A stretch of DNA of 64,000 nt, from positions 3,367,148 to 3,431,147 of the forward strand of contig OY725499.1 in assembly GCA_963281255.1 (NCBI GenBank), given 5' to 3'. Both the position numbers and the translations under genes were made by a program. Every line of letters starts with the position of its first letter. Position 1 is the stretch's first letter. Positions 54,008-64,000 of the stretch are shown one piece after another. This DNA comes from Aphrocallistes beatrix. Its lineage: Eukaryota > Porifera > Hexactinellida > Sceptrulophora > Aphrocallistidae. The notes beneath the pieces are model-generated. The model was not told the DNA's origin and did no database searches. It saw only the letters and a list, made by a program, of their open reading frames with translations.

Positions 54008-57000
54008 TTAGTAGGGTTTGTACCTTCGGGGACCGCTACCTCGTGGCTGACCTCTGTCGCCACCACCACCTATAAGGAGAAAATTGAAATGGTTAAACGA
54101 GAAAGAAATGAGGGATGTCTAGTACTAACTCTGTTGAGCTGTGAAACTAATTAAAGTATCACTGAGTAGTGATCAGATAAGATTCATTATTTCATAAACA
54201 GTAGATGGAAGTATTCAAATCTGTATATGCAAACAATATCTATTAATTAGAGAGTAGATAATTCAATAGACAGAATCATTAATTGTAGATTTACCTACTG
54301 GAGTAATACGTATGGGTTAGGAAAACAGTTTTTACAGACTTGAATTACGCAAGGCGAAAAGTGAACTTTCTCCTAAACCTGGCCTTCATAAATTAATACG
54401 TAGAGGACATTGGCCTAAATATACGCGACACCTTGTGATGTAACAATACATGATCAAAATATAAATACACATTCCCAGAATCACAAGCAAGAGATGAAAA
54501 CATTGAGTCTATACGCCAGACTTAGATTATACAAAACGTAACAAGTTGGGTGGGCTTGAGCTAGAATAATTACAGTATAATCACGTCTCCGCTGCGTGTT
54601 GCAACTGTGAGATCATTTCTGTGTATAAACAACTGCTGAAGTGTGTGATATCTCAGTATAAGATAAACCGTGTTATAATACTTTTAGATAAAATCGATTA
54701 CTCAGCGGATATTCAAAATAAAGGTAAACAAAATATATAAACAACCAGCGTTAAATTCGAATGAAAGCAGTCAATAAGTTGTAACTTCAGATATATTTCC
54801 AAGCAAGACAGAATATATGTCTGCCTTTTTTCTCTTCCACAAAATGTGCAAAAGTAATACTATAAACTAATCATTGTCAAACCGCTTCGAAACGCTGTTT
54901 GGAATCTACATACTTGAATACCCAATACCGACTGTTGAAACACTATCTCTGCCAGTTTTTAAATATAATAAAACATCTCTCATATATATACGTATACACT
55001 TATGTAATGAAATTAACATTAATTATATAGTATTTTACAATTCCCAGGAATAACATTGAAAACAACGGTAGTTGTACAAACTTCTGATTCTTACTCGTAA
55101 ATTGATGTAAGAGTACAGCCATTAGTAATGTAGAGAAAATAAGTGAAATATTCACTCAGATATCTGAACTATTTCTAGACTCACCATTTGGCACTTACAT
55201 ACCATTTCACATCCCTATCACTTGCCAGAGACGAACAAATAAATCAAAATAATACTGTTTTAACAAATATCCAAGGGGTATATACGTATATGCTTTGATT
55301 GTTTTTGTGGAATTTTACTAATTCTAACTATTCAAAATTCAAACATTTATCTCACCTCTTGGAACGAATCCTCCTCTGCCGCGCGGCATTCCGCGCCCTC
55401 TGAAACCCCCACCGCCACCGCCACCCCGGCCCTTGGGGCTCCTAGGGGGACCATCTCCACCTCTGTTGAAGTCACCTCTGTGGCCGTCCATCCCTCTAGG
55501 GGGTCCACCCATTGGGAGATCCATTCTTGGTCCGAAATCTATATCTGGGGTTTCTCCCTCGGCTAGAATACAATGAACATTTATCATTATCGACTTCACA
55601 AACTCTATTTCTAGCAATCAAGCAGATTTAGCTCAACTGGATTGCAAGTAATTGGCCACATCTTATCAATACAGGATGATAATGTTGTGGGAAAAACATA
55701 ATCACGTGAGTATCATAAATGTATGTAAATAGAAAAAAGTTAATTAAATAATCTAAAGTGATTGCCCTTACAATACATCAAAGGATATTTGAAGTTAATA
55801 AAGGTTTGTTTGTGGATAGTAAATGGCTTAATGTGGTAGCAAGCAAGTTTCTAGACCGAACCACGTAGGTTTTCAAAGTAATCTTTTATATAAACAGATT
55901 GTGTATTTTTTATCAAAATTAAGAATAAATCATGGCCAAATAAAGCAAATTGGATAGATCTGGGATTGTGTACTAAAAATGCAAGACTGACTCGAAGAAA
56001 AAACATGTTTTGACCCAAGGAATCAGCAGGTGCAGAGCAGCTCTAGTTAGTTGCTGTTTTAAGTATAGTAATTAGACTCGTGATTCTAAGGTATCGCTTA
56101 CGCTTGGGATTCTGACATCTGTTACACTCTCTACGTCTTGCAAAGTTCAGGTTTCCACAAGTCGGACAGGTCCAGTCGCCTTCTCCTCTGCCCTGCATTC
56201 CTCCGCCATCTCTACCGCCCCTAAGGAAACAGATTTGTAGCCATTGGCACCCAAGGGTCTGCATCGTGGATTTTTGGTAAGGTTGCCTTTTTACGTCAAA
56301 CCTTGTTAAACTCAAAACCTTTATTATTTTCAATTCTGACTATATTTTATTACTGTTGTAGGAATAGCCAGCACAGGTGCATTATTACGCAATGGCCAGC
56401 TTGGACATAGAAAGTAGTCCTAGAGATTTTAATAATTGAACTTTTCTACCTCAGGACTATCACTCAAGCCAGCAATTAAAACCAAGTCAGCAAACCAGTC
56501 ATGTGCACATTGGAAAGTCAAGAGATTCTATGATCCAAGACTAATCTCAATACAAAGACATGTTTGACTCCAATGACTTAAATAGTTATTCTGACGGTGA
56601 TGAAATTTGTACCAGTTATCAAATAATACCACAATATTAAATATTAAAGTGAACCACAAAACTAAAAAATCCTGAGTTGTATGGCCAAACTACAAGTTAT
56701 TGTTTGTTAGTAGAAAATTATAATGACATCTTGAATACCCTGGTATAAATAATTATTTATTGTATGAATTAATGGAAATATCAAAGGTTGTATTGGAAAT
56801 CTTCCAATATGTAACTCCAGATAGTTTATTAAGCTAGGTTAATACTGGGATCTGAAGATCCCACATACGGATACCCTTCATGGATTCATAATAGCAGTCG
56901 GCATTATTCAAGTCTCTTCTATGTCTAATTCGAACTATTAATAATAACCAAATATGGCGTCCATAAGAACCTACTGCATTTTATTTAATTAAGACTCCTT

Positions 57001-60000
57001 GGAATCGAAAGTTTCGGGTGAACATTACAGGAATTTGAAGAACAATGATCAATTTCTACTTTTTACCAGATTTAAGGTTGAAGCCACTTTATACCCAATA
57101 AACAAATAAGATCCATACACCGATGGCGCCGTACAAGAGAGTAGGAAGGCTTGGACAGGTAATTGCATGTAATTCTTATCCAGATTGCCTCCCAGAATAT
57201 GCGAGTATACAAGATAAATACTTCCACAGCGAAGCATTAATGAACGAAGTCAAGTAGATTATAAATCGAATCAATTCCAGAATGCAAAGCATCTAAACCA
57301 AAGATTGATTACTCCTACATGTCAATCCGTACGCCGATGTATGCTATCTCGTACTGGTACTGGAAAGCAGTGATTAATCGGGTTTATTTTCATCACAACC
57401 ACTTTGATTGTGTTTAAGTTACATTTAATTGGAGTAGTATCCATATTTATTTACAATTACATTATTTACAGAAGTAATTACTTAAATTTTTGCTAATACA
57501 ATTAATGGCTTTCTATCGAATAAACTGAATGGCCTCATGGTTGAAGCAGATGGGTCTAAAACATGACTCCATACCGATTAGTTAACATTGGGCTGAACTA
57601 ACTTAAAATATTTCCTTGAGATTGCCTCATCTCAACATTATCTCAGATAACATCATTGTGACAGAAATGTGCAAAAAGAATTTTAAACACTCTCCACCAT
57701 CAGTTTAGCCACGCCTGTAAGACAGTTATCTAATGGTTGCACTAAATCTGTGCGTGGAAATTGATAATGTTAATCTGCATTAATGAATAAATCAATGGAT
57801 GAGTTGACATATAATATCATGAATACCTGAATTCCCAATCATCACACAAACATTGAAGATACGTATGATCACGGGAAGAGATGGTTATGTAAATTAGGAA
57901 ATGTACACCTGGAGAATAAATTTAAAAGAAACCATATTTTTCATTTGCGTATATTGTTGTCGACCATAAATACATTTGAACAAATAAGTTGCAAATAAGG
58001 AGATATGGAAGCTCATTTTCGGAGAACGCAATCAATTTATGAATTAAATATATTACAAACATATTGTATGGCTTTCATCCATTTATACGCTAGGTTTCGC
58101 CATATAAGGTTATTCATTACCAACCTTCAACCTTATACGATATTCTAGTCTTAGAAAGCCAGAGGCCAGCCTAAGTCCCAATATCAAAACTACAGACATG
58201 GAAAGTAAGTGTAGTTACTTAGTATTTATATTTTTTCTCTCTCACTACAATAAAATTAAGCAGTTTAATCATTATTCACAAATAACACCTTAAAATGGAA
58301 AACGAGAAGTGATTTCAGACCAGGGATTCATCAGACATTAAAATGTTGTCATAACAAAGTGTGGTACGTCTGATGCGTATCACTCGGTTCATTAAGCAAT
58401 TAGCTCAGTTCCTAATTGTTTCTACCACTGACACCTACACGCATTACATGATGAGCGAAAACACGTATCTTCTCGGGCAAATGCTAAAAGATATGCTGGT
58501 TTATCCTAATAGTGCAAGTGTGGGAAATAGCAGAGGCATTCAAACATTTTAAATTGAGGATTTTACTTCCATTTCATGACTAGCACAGAGGTAGAATAGA
58601 ACTGTGAATTCAATAGAGAATACCGCCGTTGATATCGGATCAAATTTAAAACATGATATTACAAAAATAAAAAATTAACATACGTATATCGACTGGCATA
58701 AATGCGATCATACAAGCACAGAAATAAAATAAAATAATTCAACGACATAAAAGCAGACAAACTGCACATTATAATGGGAACAAAAGCCGTTTGTGGCTGT
58801 CTGGAAATATAGATGACATTATATTACTAAACTTGTGTAAGGATTTTGTAACATTATTTTGTCTGTAGAAGTTAATTGATATGATTCACAACATGAACAT
58901 ATATTGATTCATGCTTTGAACTGATGAGAAATAAAATGAAAAATATAGGTAACTCTTGATATTATTGAAAGATATGAAAACTTGTTATTGCAGAGAATTT
59001 ACGTTCGTAGCGATACTCGAGTAGTATCTTAAAGATAGAGATACACGTATTAGCTTGTACAATCAGTTATACATAACAAGAAGGATGTATTTCCTTACAC
59101 TCGCACACAAACATAGAAATAATGTGCTTGTGAAATTCAATATCGCCAGGCATGGGGGCTACAAAAGAGACTAAATAAACACCTGCCATTAATTGAAGAA
59201 TTTTTGCATACACAGTACACTATTCTGATGATTCCTAAATTCTAAACTTTCCCGAATCAATTTAAACGACAACAACTATGAAGTTATAGGTAATCTTTTT
59301 GGCTTTGGTGGTAAATAGAATCTGTTAAAATAGACACTATTTTTGGAAATTAAACAATCCGAGCCATTCAGTCAATCGGTTTCTGCTGAGCTATACGCAT
59401 CCTGCATAAATTCATGAGTACTTGTAAACGGAGTAATTTAAACATTGAGACAGACAATGTGGCACAACAGTAATTATTAAATGAGTTAGACTATTCATTA
59501 AAAAGTATACAAAAAATTCAACCTTTGTAGTTTACATTAATGTAATCTGTCCTTGCATCAACGAATCATATAAACTTGAAAACCGAAGTTCAATTGCTCT
59601 TAGGTAAAATAAACTTTTTTTCAATGGGAGAGTCATAAAAGTTCAAATTAAGGATAATTAGTACAAATATAATATAAACATTAATTTAATGATGTTAGGT
59701 AAGATTAGATGAGCACAAATCCAACCACAATTAAGCATGACCGGTGCAGACCTAACCTCAAGGTAGAAAAGTTGCACTGATTCGTAATTATTGAACAAAA
59801 CACAACTGTGCTTATGTAGGCATATACTAGAGGTGAAGTTTTATACTAACTAATCGTGTCCTAATTATTAATATTCAGTTGTTGAGGTTAGTATTACATT
59901 GTAGCTTACACACTCACTTACACATGTAACTGTGTACCAATTTCTTGATTATAAATCACGCCCTTGAGCAGAAGAAGATTTAGTAGCTATCATAGGGAAG

Positions 60001-63000
60001 CTATACAATTATAGTAAAATGAACCATGGACGTTAAACAGCTGTAATACACTGTGAATTCATCACTAATGAATACTAATCTCTACAATTTACAAATAATA
60101 TAATTCTGCTCTATTTATCGAAGCTAGGTCGTGGTATGAACAGAAAAGAGGGGTTATAGATCTCAACTTCTGGAAAGGGAATGTATACAATTAGTAGAAT
60201 TGGAGACAACGAATAGAGAATTCGCAAGTAATGTTCGTCGCACAGACTAATATCCAAAAGAGAAATGAACCTGCAGGTAAAAATTCAGAAGATGTGGGCA
60301 TAATTGTAGCCGAAGTTTATAAATAAGATATCAATTATAATTGACCAGTAGACCACGTTAATTATATTATTGCTACCGTTTAAAGGGTTAAGTTACGACT
60401 ATTACGTATACTAGACAATCATTCCTCAAACTAAGACGGATCTAACAACTGCGGAGGAGAAGTATCGAGTAAGTGCGATGAACTCAATGATGAAGAGTTC
60501 AACATTTAAAATCTAAACAATAAAAATGTCGGTCAACAGACCGATAGCGCAGCTGCAGTAAAAGATGGCGATATGGATTCGAAATGTGAATATTCTGTGT
60601 ATCGGGGAACACTCACAGTAGAACTTTCGTTTTTATCATAAAGTGCTGAAAATATGGTGCGAATATAAGGTGTGAATGCTGCTATATCATGAACAAAGTT
60701 CATAGATTTAAACATTTTCATGAACCTTTGAGTTATGACATGAACATGGCATGGCCATGAACTTTGGTATGAACTTTTTACTTGTGGCAAGAACTTTTTA
60801 ATTTTGACATAAACATGGCAAGAACTTTTTACTTTTGGCATGAACATGCTAAGCAGTTCATCTGGTAACACTGTACGACCATTATTGTTGTGCAAACTTT
60901 TATTTGTCTCGGTCATTCAGAGAGTTTAGAGTCAGTATAACTGATATTATATGCATTTAGTTGGAGTTAATCTCTATTGATCAATAACACCAATGCTAGC
61001 TGTAATGTTAAAACCCTGTTGGATTTAATTGGCTAATAAAATTCGACACTTTCTGTTTTAAGATGTGAATATTTAACAAAAGTTGCATCCAAATCTCCTC
61101 CAAATACCTATAAGGAATATATGTCCAAATTTGGTGCAATTAGGTCCAGTAGAATTTCCAGGAACGAACAGACGTACGTGGGCTACACGCATTCTCTACG
61201 TAATAAGAACTGCACTGAAAAACAAAAACAAAGAAGGTGCTAATAAAAATTATCGGGGGTAGGAGTTAATTGACTCATCCAAGAAACAGCCTACACACTC
61301 CGATATACCTCTACTCCATCTACACGTAGCAATGACATTTGAGCATACTGGGATAATTATAAATTCAATTAACATTAAGTTAGCCTAAATAAGGATGGAG
61401 CCTAGTTAACGTTAAGTCTGTATTGAAGCTCATCAGGAGACAAACATAATATTTATGAATATTACCATATATCCCGTCCAGGACATTCAGCTAAAGCTTT
61501 TATAAAGAAGGATTTAATGAAATAAATAAATGTCAAACCTGCCACCAGGGCCTCCTCTGCTAAATCCTCCGCCTCCCCTGCTAAACATCCGGTCCCCACC
61601 CCCACGGCCGCCTCTATCATCTCTCCGGCCTCTGTCCGACATACGAGGGGCCCGCTTTTCGTACAGACCAACTCGGATGGGCACTCCGTTCAGTTCCTTC
61701 CCGTCGAACCACTCAATGGCGCTCTTGGCAGTGAAAGGATCGTCGTAGGTGATGAGTGCCTTCTCGCCTGACTCGTGGATGCGGATGAGGTCGTTGTTGT
61801 TGCGACGGTCCTTCTTGATTACACCGATCGTGGAGAACATGCTGGCGAGGTCGTGGATCTCTGTGTCCTGTGGGATGTCGAATATTTCGATCGTATCATT
61901 CGCAGGGTTGGAGTCTATGAAATACGCAGACGTAACAGAGATACTACAAAGAAGCTCTTCATCTAACCAATGCCAAATGACAAGAGATAATCGCATTCAA
62001 AAATCTAAGATTAATATGTACGCAACAGTGTAACAGTGAAAATGAACAAGACACCATGGATCTAGAATATAAATAAGCATCGAGATGGTTATAAACCCGA
62101 CGACTTAGATAAGATATGATGGTACGTATATGTATAATTACCTTGTGCAGGATCAGTAAAGCGAGTTGATCTTCCCATCGATCTGTCATCGCCTTCTAAA
62201 TCTCGTTCTCTCGGACCACGATTGAACCTAGAAAGAAGAGCATATTTCATACCGTATTATATTAATTATGATACCCATCAATAGAAATGCGGGGTCCATG
62301 TTATAAAGAATGGACCCCAGGTCATTGGCAGGATTATTAATATACTCTTCCAAGCAGCAATAAGAGTCAAGACTCAGCTCGGTTAGTACGGTGGGTCGAG
62401 TTCTCCATACAGTCATGTACTACATTTAGTGCTACCTGCTGTTCTGCTGTCTGTCCATGCGTGAGTTCGAGTCGTAGTGATGGTCATCGGAGCCGAATCT
62501 AGAACGATGGCCTCTGCTGTCACCTGCAAGAGACATCTATTAAATTCCGCTAGCTATCAATGCCAATTCAAAGATAAAAATAGAAATAAAATTGTTTCAA
62601 GGTTAAGATAAATAGGCAGCTTTTGATATATTTTAGTTCACAAAACTAGTATTTTAGATAAAACCCCAACTGACATCTAACAGAGTATTTTCTTACTCCA
62701 AGACATACATATATAAATAGTTTATATTCGAATAAGGTCGATTTTCAATCTACACTTGGCAGCGTTCTCTTACTTGAAAAGAGAAAAATAATATATTTGC
62801 TTTTGTAGTCTACTATCTTAAGCCACTTTGAAATAAATTCAGTAACTGTCGTAATGTGAGAGATAACAAATAGCATTGAGAAAGAGTAGACTCTGTATTG
62901 CATCTCCTCGCTAAGATAATTATAAAATCCCTGGAAACTATGTTCCAATACCAAATAGTATGTACCCCTATGTGCCTCACACATTGGTCTATAGCCCTTT

Positions 63001-63740
63001 TTGTTAGACGTATACACACACACACCAAATACCAACATTGCACAGGAAGCATTACAACATTAGATTATAAGATGTACAATAATGTGAAGTAGATAGAGCA
63101 GTTAGCCTATTCTATAGTGAAGTATGTATAGTATACCTAACGAGTTTCAAACAGGACAATAATTGATATACGTACGTACGTGTAATTCATAATAAATGAA
63201 AGTGTTAAGGGCAAACATTTCGACTAGAAACCGCGCGGAAATATTAAAATTATAAAATTATTCGATGATGACTACAGAATTTAAAAAAATGTATACTCCA
63301 CTACGATATTACATAAAACAGATTGAAATTAATGAATAACGTAAAAATATAATAGAAACATTTTTGTCAATGTATATCTAGAGTCTAGACAGACTGGATT
63401 GATATCATGGAGAAATAGTAGACCACTTAAGTATGACTGTTGTACCATCAATTACTTAATACGTAGATACACACCCCTTGTAAATTCAGGAATTTTAAAT
63501 CATTAAAATGAACATAACTTGATTGATGATAATATATTTGTAGGAGTGTGTTAAATTTTAATAGAAAACCTGGGAGCTCCGTACTTATCACGATATATTT
63601 AGCATCATTGTATAGGAGCGATATACAGTTACAGGATAGCAGCTAGCTCTAGCACTATGTGCAAAGAAGGTCCATACCAGGAGGCATGATGGACTTACCA
63701 TGAGAGGGAGGAGGGCCGTAATTCAATCCAGGAAAATTTC
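54008..63740 (-). CDS. FET-family RNA-binding protein (FUS/EWS/TAF15/cabeza-like), 3' part
   Basis: Exons, high to low: 63740-63699, 62523-62436, 62227-62142, 61914-61539, 56220-56102, 55562-55356, 54069-54008. All phases agree; the first exon seen starts in mid-codon, so the gene continues past 64000, where the usual low-complexity N terminus should lie. Domains: Arg/Asp/Ser-rich linker, an RRM (61914-about 61660; [31 protein letters not shown]), an RGG stretch, a RanBP2-type zinc finger ([20 protein letters not shown]), a second Gly/Arg-rich region with RGRG repeats, and a C terminus ending RRYKPY, a PY-type nuclear localisation signal like that of FUS. FET proteins bind RNA and act in transcription, splicing and condensates. 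An intron of 5.3 kb separates the RRM and zinc-finger exons. Confidence 0.93.
56221..61538. other. Large FET-gene intron
   Basis: This 5.3-kb intron is AT-rich and shows no convincing exon or transposon with clear ends. Around 60690-60850 there is a degenerate repeat built on ATGAACTTTTTACTTTT / GGCATGAACATG. An alternative exon cannot be excluded. Confidence 0.5.
62283..62341. repeat. GGGGTCCA...TGGACCCC repeat, copy 2
   Basis: It matches 24013-24090 over about 60 bp, including ATAGAAATGCGGGGTCCA, TGGACCCCAGGTCATTGG and a TTATTAAT end. It lies in the FET intron between exons at 62142-62227 and 62436-62523. Confidence 0.65.
62524..63698. other. FET-gene intron
   Basis: AT-rich intron with short self-complementary runs (TACGTACGTACG near 63172-63183). 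No exon, RNA gene or transposon was recognised. Confidence 0.5.
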
Positions 63741-64000
63741 CTAGAAAAAAATTTAGGGCCATTAAGATAAAGGAAGTATCAAGTTTTTCAACACAACATG
63801 CCAAATCCCTTCATGACAACTCTATGGGAGTACTGATCTACTATGGATTAAGAGTGGAGTAATTAAGGTTCGTTCGACTTTTGTTAGTATTTTATTTCTA
63901 TCAATCGACGGCATATACGCATCCTTTATTAATAAACGACCCTCCAAAGAGGAAGCTATAATTTTTGCTACCTTTTAGAAGTGTTTTATATATAAGATGT

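Noticed and set aside
60533-60916. 127-codon minus-strand frame in the large FET intron
   Set aside because: Much of it is made of a degenerate ATGAACTTTTT repeat. No splice phase links it to the RRM or zinc-finger exons.

Overview
The window is nuclear DNA from an invertebrate animal. Coding stretches are clearly richer in G+C than the AT-rich introns and spacers, introns are spliceosomal (one uses a GC donor), and the gene set is metazoan: Ena/VASP, Son of sevenless, LRRK1-like, a FET-family RNA-binding protein and a LIM protein. Spacers and introns are full of short non-autonomous DNA transposons of a kind common in marine invertebrates. The species cannot be fixed from the sequence. Splice-acceptor-like sequence lies 1 to about 50 nt upstream of most start codons. 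That would fit a lineage with spliced-leader trans-splicing (ctenophores, hydrozoans, flatworms and others), but it is inference.

Layout from left to right. (1) 578-6619, minus: a single-exon gene of 2013 residues, with a NadR/Ttd14-like P-loop kinase domain at the N terminus and an SF1 UPF1/ZNFX1-like helicase at the C terminus. (2) 6718-8312: a dispersed palindromic element, a tandem array of about 36 bp units, decayed pogo-type MITEs and a tRNA-Asn-like relic. (3) 8583-16188, minus: an Ena/VASP gene of about 14 exons; one long intron holds a nested transposon stack and a small opposite-strand ORF. (4) 16189-22998: spacer with MITEs, perfect hairpins and a decayed P-loop GTPase-like pseudogene. 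(5) 23003-32100, plus: a complete 16-exon SOS gene (1233 aa). (6) 33106-40779, plus: an ankyrin-LRR-Roc-COR-kinase LRRK1-like gene with only one coding intron, which contains a MITE. (7) 41816-42400: an inverted second copy of the element at 6718. (8) 45558-47891, plus: a single-exon protein with two C-terminal LIM domains. (9) 51057-53091, plus: a two-exon secreted C45/dcd1-like Ntn hydrolase. (10) 54008 to beyond 63740, minus: the 3' part of a FUS/EWS/TAF15/cabeza-like gene, with RRM, RanBP2 zinc finger, RGG regions and a C-terminal PY.

The genes do not form one pathway. SOS (Ras activation), Ena (actin assembly), LRRK1-like (ROCO kinase) and the LIM protein could all act at the cytoskeleton/signalling interface, but adjacency in an animal genome is weak evidence for joint function. 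The most unusual points are the kinase-helicase fusion with an altered Walker B motif, the acceptor-adjacent start codons (including a 12-nt first coding exon in Ena), the contrast between three intron-poor large genes and their intron-rich neighbours, and the density of datable nested MITEs.
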